NCBI GenBank assembly: GCA_014728765.1
Contig: WJLA01000021.1
Span: 1-25,001, forward strand
Source of the DNA: Candidatus Peregrinibacteria bacterium
GTDB lineage: Bacteria > Patescibacteriota > Gracilibacteria > UBA1369
Length of the DNA: 25,001 nt
Reading direction: 5' to 3'
Below the pieces are notes generated by a model, which saw only the letters and a list, made by a program, of their open reading frames with translations, ran no database searches and had not been told where the DNA came from. The position numbers were made by a program, and so were the translations under genes. Below are positions 6,865 through 13,914 of the stretch, piece by piece (within the stretch, counting starts at the first letter, position 1; each line of letters begins with the position of its first letter).

Positions 6865-7713
6865 TTAAGACTTCATTGAAGCTTTTACTAAATTTTGCAT
6901 CAGACATACCACAGTCATTTTTCCCACACCACCTGGCACTGGCGAAATCATTGCTACTTTGGAAAGTAGCTGATTAAAATCAGAATCACCGGAAATTTTT
7001 CCATTTTCAAGTTTGGTTATTCCCACATCAATGATAATAGCATCTTTCTTCACAATCTCTTTCGTGATCAGATTAGGTTTTCCTGCGGCGACCACAACTA
7101 TGTCTGCGTTTTTAGTGAATTCTGAAATATCAGGTGTTTTGCTATTGCAACTTGTTACTGTTGCACCTCTGTTTAAAAGCATGATTGCAATTGGTTTACC
7201 TGCAATTTTTCCTTGTCCTATCACAGCTATTTTTTTTCCGTCAATCTTGATTTTATAATACTCCAGCATTTTAACCACACCTGTTGCGGTACAAGGAGTA
7301 AGATATTCAAATTCTTCTCCCAGCATCGTTAATCCCATATTGTAAGGAGTTAAACCATCAACATCTTTCATGGGGTCAATAGCTTTGATTAATTTGGTCT
7401 TATCTATTTGTTCCGGAAGCGGCAATTGAACAATTATCCCTGTAATTTCCGGATCATCATTGTATTTTTCAATTAAAGCAATCAAGCTTGCTGTTGTGAC
7501 ATCATTTGCATTTTTCAAGTGATCCAGCTTTGCTTTTAATCCAATTCTTTCACATGCCTTGAGTTTTTGTCTGACATAAATTTCGCTGGATGGATTATTT
7601 CCAACCATTAATATTTGCAATTTCCCAACAATATTTAAATCTTTGACCTTTTTTTCCAGATCAACATAAATATTTTCTGAAATCAATTTGCCATCCAGTA
7701 GTTTATTTTCCAT
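6865..7713 (-). CDS. folD: Bifunctional methylenetetrahydrofolate dehydrogenase / methenyltetrahydrofolate cyclohydrolase
   Basis: This 282-residue cytoplasmic enzyme interconverts 5,10-methylene- and 10-formyl-tetrahydrofolate. It shows the family's active-site Y46-x-x-x-K50 (SEIYVRQKLKACE), the KDVDGL aspartate, PCTATGV (usually PCTPxG) and the C-terminal PVPGGVGKMT. Two positions differ from the common consensus: the nucleotide-binding GRSxIVGxP reads GQGKIAGKP, and PGGVGPMT reads PGGVGKMT, so cofactor preference may differ. Length matches the family. The start overlaps the end of tmk by 11 bases, and dut-tmk-folD form one operon linking one-carbon and thymidylate metabolism. Confidence 0.93.
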   Translation of the reverse strand: MENKLLDGKLISENIYVDLEKKVKDLNIVGKLQILMVGNNPSSEIYVRQKLKACERIGLKAKLDHLKNANDVTTASLIALIEKYNDDPEITGIIVQLPLPEQIDKTKLIKAIDPMKDVDGLTPYNMGLTMLGEEFEYLTPCTATGVVKMLEYYKIKIDGKKIAVIGQGKIAGKPIAIMLLNRGATVTSCNSKTPDISEFTKNADIVVVAAGKPNLITKEIVKKDAIIIDVGITKLENGKISGDSDFNQLLSKVAMISPVPGGVGKMTVVCLMQNLVKASMKS

Positions 7714-8305
7714 CTAAATAATCCTTAACAATTTTCCAAATAGCTTCCGAAGTTTCTCCTATCGAAGGTGTCACATTTACCTTTTTCCAACCATATTTAT
7801 CCGACAAATTATCATAAATAAAGCTTGTTGCTTCAACTAATCCATCGTTTTTTTCATGTATATGATTATGTTCCTTTGCTTGTATGTTCCTTTTTCCTTT
7901 CAAATAAATTGTGAAATCTTCTTTCAATAAATATTTGTTAAGCTCAGTAAGCCAATCAAGACTTGCACCTTTGGCTGAACCCCAAGCTATTCCGGTCGCA
8001 GAATAGTCCTCGGCAATCACAATCTTTCCTTCATTTAAATATTGCTTTAATTGTGGTTCAAATTGATATCTATTGATTGTATACCACATTTGAAATTGGT
8101 CTTCAGTGATTTGTTGACCAAGGTCTCCGGACTCTCTCAGAACTTTATTGATAAAAGTGCCAGTTGGTTCTAATTCATATATTGGATATTTTAGATAAAT
8201 GGCATCATAACCGGATTTTTTTAGGTTTTCAATCAGAATCTTGGCTTGAGTGGATTTGCCAATATTATTAATGCCATAAATCGTTATTAATTTTCCTTTT
8301 TTCAT
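7703..8305 (-). CDS. tmk: Thymidylate kinase-like P-loop kinase
   Basis: A 200-residue protein with a P-loop at residues 10-18 (GINNIGKST), the usual position for dTMP kinase. It has a Tyr/Pro segment YLKYPIYELEPTG at the place of the substrate-binding region. EDYSATGIAWG stands where the canonical DRY...SxxAYQ motif is expected, so the catalytic/substrate segment diverges from Escherichia coli Tmk. dTMP kinase makes dTDP from dTMP. The position between dut (which makes dUMP) and folD (folate cofactors) supports a thymidylate role. Another deoxynucleoside or nucleotide kinase of the same fold cannot be excluded. Confidence 0.82.
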   Translation of the reverse strand: MKKGKLITIYGINNIGKSTQAKILIENLKKSGYDAIYLKYPIYELEPTGTFINKVLRESGDLGQQITEDQFQMWYTINRYQFEPQLKQYLNEGKIVIAEDYSATGIAWGSAKGASLDWLTELNKYLLKEDFTIYLKGKRNIQAKEHNHIHEKNDGLVEATSFIYDNLSDKYGWKKVNVTPSIGETSEAIWKIVKDYLDGK

Positions 8306-8320
8306 GATTAAATGATTAAT

Positions 8321-8755
8321 TTATCCCGTTGAGCCAAGACCACCTCTTGAAATTTTTATAATATCATCGTCTACTTCTTCAAATTCAAATTTATCTATTC
8401 TTACAAGCACTGCTTGTGCAATTCTTTCACCTTTCTCAACAATAACTTCGGCATCAGTAAAATTCAAAACTTGAATCAAAACTTCATCTTCTGGTCCATG
8501 ATAATCTTGATCTATTACACCTATTCCATGTGGAATCAATAAACCCTTTTTACGAGGAGTACTGCTTCTGGGCACTACTGTCAGCATATAACCATTTGGT
8601 ACTTTTACAATTACATTTCCGGGAATTAAGGCAATATCTCCTTTTTTGATTGAGGTTGTTTCTCTTGCCAATAAATCAAAAGCAACTGATCCGTCAGTAT
8701 GATATTTAGGCAATGGTAAATCCTTATCTATTCTTTTGATATAAACTTTTTTCAT
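8321..8755 (-). CDS. dut: Deoxyuridine 5'-triphosphate nucleotidohydrolase (dUTPase)
   Basis: This 144-residue protein carries all five trimeric dUTPase motifs: SVAFDLLA (motif 1, usually AGxDLxA), PRSSTPRKKG (2), GVIDQDYHG (3), GERIAQAVL (4) and the C-terminal RGGLGSTG (5). It hydrolyses dUTP to dUMP, limiting uracil in DNA and feeding dTMP synthesis. I place the start at the ATG at 8755 rather than a TTG one codon upstream. The -10 at 8763-8768 would start transcription about one base before it. The gene heads the dut-tmk-folD operon, with 15 bases to tmk. Confidence 0.95.
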   Translation of the reverse strand: MKKVYIKRIDKDLPLPKYHTDGSVAFDLLARETTSIKKGDIALIPGNVIVKVPNGYMLTVVPRSSTPRKKGLLIPHGIGVIDQDYHGPEDEVLIQVLNFTDAEVIVEKGERIAQAVLVRIDKFEFEEVDDDIIKISRGGLGSTG

Positions 8756-8762
8756 CAAACTG

Positions 8763-8768
8763 ATTGTA
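8763..8768 (-). promoter_or_regulatory. -10 box of the dut-tmk-folD operon
   Basis: TACAAT on the - strand is followed by seven bases and then the dut ATG, so the mRNA would be practically leaderless. The -35 (TTTGGT at 17 bp) is weak. Confidence 0.5.
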
Positions 8769-8800
8769 GACTAAATCAAGAAAAAACCAAATTTTTTCAT

Positions 8801-8829
8801 TTGCCTTTTATAAGCTCTTAGGGTTAATT
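8801..8829 (+). promoter_or_regulatory. Possible promoter for the DUF1385 gene
   Basis: TTGCCT (8801-8806), 17-bp spacer, TTAATT (8824-8829). The -10 is poor. An imperfect palindrome, CTTAGGG...TTAAG (about 8817-8838), overlaps it. The site is divergent from the dut promoter. Confidence 0.3.
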
Positions 8830-8852
8830 TAACTTAAGAAACTAAATAAAAT

Positions 8853-9803
8853 ATGAAAGAAGCAAACAAAATAGACTTTGCAGTTGGTGGGCAAGCAGTT
8901 ATTGAAGGAGTAATGATGAGATCTCCCAATTACACTGTCGTTTCTGTTCGAAAAGAGTCGGGAGAAATTGTGGAAGACAAAAATTTTTATCAAAACATAT
9001 CCACTAGAGTGAAGCTTTTGGCTTTACCACTTGTCAGAGGAGTGATCAATATGTTTGAAATGATGTATATTGGAACTAAAGCTTTGACATTTTCTTCTAA
9101 GCAAGCAATGGAAGATTTGGAATCGGAAAATGAAAAAAAAGCAAAGTCTGAAAAAGCTGAAAATATCGGATTAATATTTTCCATAATATTTTCTTTGATT
9201 TTCAGTATTTTTTTGTTTAAATTTGTTCCTCTTTGGCTAACTCAAATTATAAGCAATTCCTCAAGTATAGTTGAACAGAATTATGTATTGTTCAATTTTA
9301 TAGACGGTATTATCAAAACCGCAATTTTTATTGGATATATTGCTCTTCTAACCATGTTACCGGACATTAAAAGAGTCTTTCAATATCATGGGGCTGAGCA
9401 CAAGTCCATCATGACTTATGAAGAGGGACATGAATTGACAGTTGAAAATGCCAAGAAGCAACCAAGATTTCACCCAAGATGCGGTACCAGTTTTATATTG
9501 ATTGTTTTTGTTTCAAGCATTTTTGTTTATACTTTCGTTCCAAAACATCCTGATTTTGTCATTAACTTCGTTTTAAGAGTTGCTTTTCTTCCTATCATCG
9601 CGGGAGTAGCTTATGAGTTACTAAAACTGACAGCAAAACATCAAAGTTCCGCAATTTTTAGAATCATGACAGTTCCCGGGCTATGGATGCAAAGACTAAC
9701 CACCAAAGAACCTGATGATAAAATGCTTGAAGTTGCTTTAAATTCACTAAAATTATCACTACAATTGGAAAAAGAACATGCCAAAGATAAACCTATCAGA
9801 TAA
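8853..9803 (+). CDS. DUF1385 / YqhQ-family membrane protein
   Basis: This 316-residue integral membrane protein carries the two family signatures: the N-terminal GGQAVIEGVMMRSP (residues 12-25) and the central FQYHGAEHKSIMTYEEG with a downstream HPRCGTSF. The clustered His, Glu and Cys residues suggest a metal site, but the family's activity is not established to my knowledge. Membrane helices lie near residues 107-130, 150-172, 207-230 and 234-257. Length is normal for YqhQ. It is the first of three overlapping + strand genes, and its last 26 bases overlap the next gene. Confidence 0.92.
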   Translation: MKEANKIDFAVGGQAVIEGVMMRSPNYTVVSVRKESGEIVEDKNFYQNISTRVKLLALPLVRGVINMFEMMYIGTKALTFSSKQAMEDLESENEKKAKSEKAENIGLIFSIIFSLIFSIFLFKFVPLWLTQIISNSSSIVEQNYVLFNFIDGIIKTAIFIGYIALLTMLPDIKRVFQYHGAEHKSIMTYEEGHELTVENAKKQPRFHPRCGTSFILIVFVSSIFVYTFVPKHPDFVINFVLRVAFLPIIAGVAYELLKLTAKHQSSAIFRIMTVPGLWMQRLTTKEPDDKMLEVALNSLKLSLQLEKEHAKDKPIR

Positions 9804-10065
9804 GCGCTACATTCCATTTTATATTTCAGCAATTATAGCCATTATTGCTTTGATTTTGTATATTTATTCGGAACAAACTCAAATCAGTTTAAATAACAGA
9901 TCACTAACAGTTCAGTCGGAGGTCAAAAATGTAGAACTGGAAGAAACAAATCAAGGCAGAATAATGAGTGTGGAATGCGAAGACGGAACAGTATATGAAG
10001 CATTTTTTGAAGATGGAGAAGTGGATTATCAAAATATTCTCAAAAATAAGTGTAAAACTCAATGA
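9778..10065 (+). CDS. Small single-pass membrane protein, unknown
   Basis: A 95-residue protein with one membrane helix (about residues 12-29, YIPFYISAIIAIIALILYIY) near the N-terminus and a soluble acidic tail of about 65 residues with strand-like repeats (VECEDGTVYEAFFEDGEVDY). The tail probably lies outside the membrane. Its start lies inside the end of the DUF1385 gene (26-base overlap) and its TGA overlaps the next ATG (ATGA), so the three genes are coupled. No family is recognised. Confidence 0.75.
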   Translation: MPKINLSDKRYIPFYISAIIAIIALILYIYSEQTQISLNNRSLTVQSEVKNVELEETNQGRIMSVECEDGTVYEAFFEDGEVDYQNILKNKCKTQ

Positions 10066-10541
10066 GTAACACATTATCAATTGCTGGTTTTACCAAACTT
10101 TCCGAAGCTGCAGAAAAGCAGGGAATCGGTTTGGAACCACTCATCACTTCGGAAAGATTTGATGATTATGAAAATGATGCTTTCTTTAAATACGAAAAAA
10201 TATTAAATAAATTTCCTGTTCATCAGCACATAGTTTTGTCAATAATCTATAGGTGCAGAAAATCAACAGGAGAAATAACCGCCAGATATGGAGAATATTT
10301 GGGTAATGACAAATTTACGAATAGCAAGCTTTTGATAACTCAAAGTGAAGGCCTTCCTGGGATTTTGGCACCAAGATTGACACTTGAGCATCAAGATATT
10401 TTAATGATTTCCGCAAAAACAATGCTACAACCACAACAAAGCCCAGCATTATTGAATATAATTACTGAGCTAAATCATATGTTAATGGCAATAATTGTAG
10501 AACCTAAAGATCTGCAAGAACTTTGGAAACATCTAGATTAA
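10062..10541 (+). CDS. Unknown 159-residue protein
   Basis: Translation is coupled to the preceding gene through ATGA. The protein has no signal peptide or membrane helix. It has a helical N-terminus, a basic middle (LSIIYRCRKSTGEITARYGEYLG) that could begin a strand-rich core, and a helical C-terminus. I recognise no family. Its last 38 bases overlap the end of rplA on the opposite strand, an unusually tight convergent junction. Confidence 0.75.
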   Translation: MSNTLSIAGFTKLSEAAEKQGIGLEPLITSERFDDYENDAFFKYEKILNKFPVHQHIVLSIIYRCRKSTGEITARYGEYLGNDKFTNSKLLITQSEGLPGILAPRLTLEHQDILMISAKTMLQPQQSPALLNIITELNHMLMAIIVEPKDLQELWKHLD

Positions 10542-11205
10542 TTCCCGGACCCATAGAAGTGGCCACACTGATACTTTTAACATAAGTACCTTTGGAAGCT
10601 GCAGGTTTGGCATCAACTACGGCTTTGATTAATGATAACAAGTTTTCTTTCAGTTTTGCTTCATCAAAAGAGACTTTACCAAAAATATTATGGATTTGTC
10701 CCAATTTATCAGTTCTAAATTCAATTCTACCTTTTTTTAGCTCTTCAACAGTCTTAGCAATATCCGGAGTTACTGTTCCAGCTTTGGGATTCGGCATTAA
10801 ACCTTTCGTACCTAGTGTTTTAGCAATTTTACCAAGATTTTTCATAACATCGGGTGTGGCAACCGCAATATCGAATTCCAACCATCCTTTGCTAATTTCT
10901 TCAATTAATTCATCAAGCCCTGCTTTGACAGCTCCTGCTTCTTTTGCTTCTTTCTCCTTATTTTCCGGAACAAATGCAATAACTCTAACTTCTTTTCCAG
11001 TTCCGTGCGGCAATGAAAGTGTTGATCTGACTATTTGATCGGCTTGCTTAACATCAACACCAAGATTGAAATGAACTTCGCAAGATGAATCAAACTTTGT
11101 TGTAGAAGTCTTTTTTAGTAATTCTACGGCTTGATTCACATCATACTGTGTATTTTTATCAACAAGCTCGGCAGCTTTTTGATATTTTTTACTGAATTTT
11201 TTCAT
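10504..11205 (-). CDS. rplA: Large ribosomal subunit protein uL1
   Basis: This 233-residue protein has typical L1 features: KKYQKAAELVDKNTQYDVNQAVELLK at the N-terminus, LPHGTGKEVRVIAF, the domain II loop LGTKGLMPNPKAGTVT and the C-terminal ATSMGPGINLD. uL1 builds the L1 stalk on 23S rRNA and is a translational repressor of its own operon in other bacteria. Here it follows the rplK region after an unrelated membrane gene, and rplJ/rplL do not follow. Its 3' end overlaps the convergent gene at 10062-10541. Confidence 0.97.
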   Translation of the reverse strand: MKKFSKKYQKAAELVDKNTQYDVNQAVELLKKTSTTKFDSSCEVHFNLGVDVKQADQIVRSTLSLPHGTGKEVRVIAFVPENKEKEAKEAGAVKAGLDELIEEISKGWLEFDIAVATPDVMKNLGKIAKTLGTKGLMPNPKAGTVTPDIAKTVEELKKGRIEFRTDKLGQIHNIFGKVSFDEAKLKENLLSLIKAVVDAKPAASKGTYVKSISVATSMGPGINLDVSKVLADL

Positions 11206-11231
11206 ATTATATTTGGTTAAATGGTTTTAGC

Positions 11232-11257
11232 GCCAAGTTTATTATTTAGGTCTTGGC
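11232..11257 (-). promoter_or_regulatory. Hairpin in the rplA leader
   Basis: GCCAAG (11252-11257 on the - strand) can pair with CTTGGC (11232-11237) across a 14-base AT-rich loop in the 67-base gap before rplA. It has no T-run, so it is not a terminator. It could be a processing site or an autoregulatory element for uL1, but the known L1-binding sequence is not clearly present. Confidence 0.35.
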
Positions 11258-11272
11258 TCCCATAAATAATTA

Positions 11273-11665
11273 TTATTTTTTCTTTAATTTTCTCCAATCC
11301 GCTTGTAAAAGGAAAAAATGTAAAAGCCAGATCGGAAGACCAACCAATATCATGGCAATATTATTTGAAATTTGTCTGTTGAAACTGTTTTTGGATTGTA
11401 TTCTTCTATTCTCTTTTTGTTGCTCTTCACACTCAGCTTGCTCGGATTCAGATAACATATCTTGTTCTCCGGTATCAGCATTAAAATAGGTTTCACAAAC
11501 ACCGGATTTTGGATAAACAGGGTAGTATTCATCTTCAATCGGAAAAACAAAATTTTCCAAAGTTAAATTTATAATACCAACTGTCCCTATCACAAACACA
11601 ACCAAACCAATCAATGCGGCGAGACTGAGATAAATTGTCCTGATATATTGTAACGGTGTAGACAT
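11273..11665 (-). CDS. Unknown two-helix membrane protein inside the rplK-rplA interval
   Basis: This 130-residue protein has two membrane helices, about residues 13-33 (LSLAALIGLVVFVIGTVGIIN) and 102-122 (NIAMILVGLPIWLLHFFLL), separated by an acidic loop that includes two cysteines. The C-terminus is basic. The arrangement recalls DUF5671-type membrane proteins, but I am not sure of that. It begins 5 bases after rplK, so it is probably co-transcribed with the ribosomal protein genes. Confidence 0.75.
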   Translation of the reverse strand: MSTPLQYIRTIYLSLAALIGLVVFVIGTVGIINLTLENFVFPIEDEYYPVYPKSGVCETYFNADTGEQDMLSESEQAECEEQQKENRRIQSKNSFNRQISNNIAMILVGLPIWLLHFFLLQADWRKLKKK

Positions 11666-11670
11666 AGCTA

Positions 11671-12096
11671 TTATTGTTCAACTTCAACTCCCATACTTCT
11701 GGCAGTACCTGCAACTATTTTCATAGCTTGATCAATGTCATTGGCATTCAAATCAGGCATTTTGGTTTCAGCAATTTCTTTTACTTGATCTTTTGTTAAT
11801 TTTCCAACCTTATTTTTATTTGGTTCACCTGAACCTTTTTGCAAGTTAATTGCCTTTTTAATCAAAATTGACGCAGGAGGAGTCTTTTTAATAAATGTAA
11901 AACTTCTATCCTCATATACTGTGATTTCTACAGGTACAACAGTATCGCCCATTTGCGCGGTTTCAGCATTAAATTGCTGACAGAACTGTTGAATATTTAA
12001 CCCGTGCTGACCCAGTGCGGGACCAATTGGGGGAGCGGGATTAGCTTTCCCTGCTGGAACTTGTAATTTTATCACAGTTAGTACATTCTTAGCCAT
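11671..12096 (-). CDS. rplK: Large ribosomal subunit protein uL11
   Basis: A 141-residue protein with the hallmark KLQVPAGKANPAPPIGPALGQHG segment, the FTFIKKTPPAS motif and the C-terminal GTARSMGVEVE. uL11 binds the GTPase-associated region of 23S rRNA and supports elongation and release factors. Length and both domains match the family. It lies 10 bases after the gene at 12107 and 5 bases before the gene at 11273, inside the secE-to-rplA cluster. Confidence 0.97.
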   Translation of the reverse strand: MAKNVLTVIKLQVPAGKANPAPPIGPALGQHGLNIQQFCQQFNAETAQMGDTVVPVEITVYEDRSFTFIKKTPPASILIKKAINLQKGSGEPNKNKVGKLTKDQVKEIAETKMPDLNANDIDQAMKIVAGTARSMGVEVEQ

Positions 12097-12106
12097 TGCT
12101 TCTTTG

Positions 12107-12952
12107 TTATAGTAATTTCTTAATTATTTCATAATAATCCACCGTTGAATTTTCAGCTGAATTTTCAGCTTCAGCCTTCGGGTAGCTCAGAGCATACACC
12201 GAGTCAGGGTATTTGACAACTAAAAATGCATTTTCTTTTGGCGGAGTAAAATTGATGAAAAAAGAGCTTAAACCAAACATATTTGTTTCATTTACTCTAG
12301 CCCCCAAACTGTTTTCATATCTGATTCTAATCAAGTCATAAATTTCTTCAGATAAATCTTTTTCAATATTAGTAAATGAATAAACATCAAAGATTTTGTT
12401 TTGTTCACCGTTTTCAATCAAGTAAATCACCTGATAATCAAGGTCGAACGAAGTTAAAGACTTCAATTCCAAATCATTAAACAAAAAACCGTCATAAGGC
12501 CTTTTTTGAGCAATTGTGTTTTCCAGACCTGCTTTAAACAAGTTTTCCTGACTGAATTTATATCCCTCTATTTCAATTTCTATAGTCTCTTCCAATGAAG
12601 TACTAAGCTCAGGTTGATTAAATTCAATATCACTTTTTGAATCATTTTTTTCGCTGTTTTTGATAATATCTCCGAAATTATCTTCTGCTTCAAAATTTAA
12701 ATTGGTCAAATTTATCTCTTTTGGGGGAACATCCGCATCAATATTGAACTCATATAAGTCTTTAAGATCAGTTCTCTGAAAAGTCTCTCGCTTGGAAGAG
12801 CTGAATTTCTCATCTGTTTGACCGATATGTGCTTCTGAAGCTTGAAATGGCTTCCTGACAGGAGAATTTTCCACATCATTAATAGCTATCGAAGCAACTG
12901 CAAATATTGCTAGAACAGCCAGTAAAGATAAAAAAGTAGAAGATTTATTCAT
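12107..12952 (-). CDS. Exported or membrane-anchored protein of unknown function between nusG and rplK
   Basis: This 281-residue protein starts with a hydrophobic segment (residues 7-24, FLSLLAVLAIFAVASIAI) that would serve as a signal anchor or signal peptide. An acidic, Asn/Glu/Ser-rich linker to about residue 115 follows, then a mixed domain containing YDGFLFNDLELKSLTSFDL. There is no lipobox cysteine. The C-terminus (VKYPDSVYALSYPKAEAE) looks strand-like. No family is recognised. The gene has its own near-leaderless promoter (12959-12987) and runs into rplK after 10 bases, so the promoter could also drive rplK. Confidence 0.78.
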   Translation of the reverse strand: MNKSSTFLSLLAVLAIFAVASIAINDVENSPVRKPFQASEAHIGQTDEKFSSSKRETFQRTDLKDLYEFNIDADVPPKEINLTNLNFEAEDNFGDIIKNSEKNDSKSDIEFNQPELSTSLEETIEIEIEGYKFSQENLFKAGLENTIAQKRPYDGFLFNDLELKSLTSFDLDYQVIYLIENGEQNKIFDVYSFTNIEKDLSEEIYDLIRIRYENSLGARVNETNMFGLSSFFINFTPPKENAFLVVKYPDSVYALSYPKAEAENSAENSTVDYYEIIKKLL

Positions 12953-12958
12953 AACTTA

Positions 12959-12987
12959 AATAAAGCAAATACTTTCAAAAAAGTCAA
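12959..12987 (-). promoter_or_regulatory. Promoter for the 12107-12952 gene and probably rplK
   Basis: On the - strand, TTGACT (12987-12982), 17-bp spacer, TTTATT (12964-12959), then six bases to the ATG. Transcription would start at the start codon. Confidence 0.55.
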
Positions 12988-13025
12988 AAAAACAATTGAC
13001 CACAGAAAAATCTGATATAGCTCGC

Positions 13026-13571
13026 TTATTTCTTTTTAACCTGAGTAAAATCCAGTTCCATCGGAGTTTCTCTTCCAAAAATTGAAATGAGCACTTTAAC
13101 TTTACCTTTTTCTTCATCAACATTGTTGACCACACCATCATAATTAACAAATGGTCCATCTAAAATCATAACATGATCTCCAACATTGAAATTGATTTTA
13201 AATCTGGCTTCTTGTTCACCCATTTGCTTCTTTACAATATTAAACTCTTCAGGTGATACCGGCACAGGCACATTTCCCGATCCAACAAATCCTGTTACAT
13301 TCGGTGTGTTTCTTACGACATACCAAGATTCATCAGTTACATTCATGTCGACAAGCACATAACCGGGAAAAATTCTCTTTTTCTCAGTGGCAGGTTCTCC
13401 TTTTTTTATAACGATTTGTGTTTCCTTAGGAACAACAACATCGAATATGTAATCATGCATGTTCAATGAGTCTATTCTCTGCTTTAATGCTTCAGCAACC
13501 GCATCTTCATATCCGGAATAAGTATGAATAACATACCAATGACGACCTGTGTTTTCAGCTTGTCTAGCCAT
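13026..13571 (-). CDS. nusG: Transcription termination/antitermination protein NusG
   Basis: This 181-residue protein has the NGN domain beginning RHWYVIHTYSGYEDAVAEALKQRI, with FPGYVLVDM and VRNTPNVTGFVG. A C-terminal KOW domain begins about residue 125 (FNVGDHVMILDGPF). NusG binds RNA polymerase and couples it to Rho or the ribosome. Length matches the family. It follows secE by 13 bases, as in most bacteria. The next gene has a separate promoter in the 73-base gap. Confidence 0.97.
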   Translation of the reverse strand: MARQAENTGRHWYVIHTYSGYEDAVAEALKQRIDSLNMHDYIFDVVVPKETQIVIKKGEPATEKKRIFPGYVLVDMNVTDESWYVVRNTPNVTGFVGSGNVPVPVSPEEFNIVKKQMGEQEARFKINFNVGDHVMILDGPFVNYDGVVNNVDEEKGKVKVLISIFGRETPMELDFTQVKKK

Positions 13572-13584
13572 ATTATTTTAATAA

Positions 13585-13800
13585 TTATTGTATACTTCTA
13601 GCGTAATTCAGTAATTCATTATATCCATAATTAAACAGTCCGTCCAAAATTCCGATAAATAATGAAATCACCAAACAAAATCCAAGAACTATCAATGTCA
13701 GTTTTAAAGTTTGATCCTTGGTTGGCCAAGTAACTTTCTTTATTTCCTGAAAACTTTCTTGAAAATATGTTAAAATCGCGCTTTCTCCTTTTTTAGCCAT
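13585..13800 (-). CDS. secE: Preprotein translocase subunit SecE
   Basis: A 71-residue protein with the SecE amphipathic motif FQEIKKVTWPTKDQ followed by one membrane helix (about residues 31-52, LTLIVLGFCLVISLFIGILDGL). SecE stabilises SecY in the protein-export channel. It is the usual short single-helix form, first gene of the secE-nusG-rplK-rplA cluster, and divergent from the pilin operon. Confidence 0.95.
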   Translation of the reverse strand: MAKKGESAILTYFQESFQEIKKVTWPTKDQTLKLTLIVLGFCLVISLFIGILDGLFNYGYNELLNYARSIQ

Positions 13801-13827
13801 ATTGAATAAATAATAATCAGCAGGAAA

Positions 13828-13856
13828 ATTTAAACAGATCTTGAAGCTTTAATCAA
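13828..13856 (-). promoter_or_regulatory. Possible promoter for secE-nusG
   Basis: TTGATT (13856-13851 on the - strand), 17-bp spacer, TTAAAT (13833-13828), leaving a leader of about 20 bases. It is back to back with the pilin operon promoter. Confidence 0.35.
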
Positions 13857-13862
13857 GTTATT

Positions 13863-13891
13863 TTGATAATTTTAAGAAAATTTGGTATAAT
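13863..13891 (+). promoter_or_regulatory. Strong promoter for the pilin-PKD operon
   Basis: TTGATA (13863-13868), 17-bp spacer, perfect TATAAT (13886-13891). Transcription would start near 13898. That is past the TTG at 13894, so that TTG cannot be the start codon of the first gene if this promoter is used. Confidence 0.75.
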
Positions 13892-13914
13892 AATTGGATA
13901 TTTTAGTACCCACA

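Noticed and set aside
6850..6885. Terminator after folD
   Set aside because: A T-rich run follows folD on the - strand, but the only stem (CTTC-aat-GAAG) is 4 bp, too weak to call.
10062..10065. Possible TGA recoding (code 25, as in Gracilibacteria)
   Set aside because: The TGA at 10063-10065 fits as a stop with an ATGA junction, no gene needs a read-through TGA, and Trp codons are ordinary TGG.
10592..11038. 148-residue + strand frame inside rplA
   Set aside because: It lies entirely antisense to a clear uL1 gene and has no protein-like features of its own.
13894..13914. TTG at 13894 as start of the first pilin-like protein
   Set aside because: It lies 2 bases after the -10 box and upstream of the predicted transcription start; the TTG at 13915 is preferred, though not proven.
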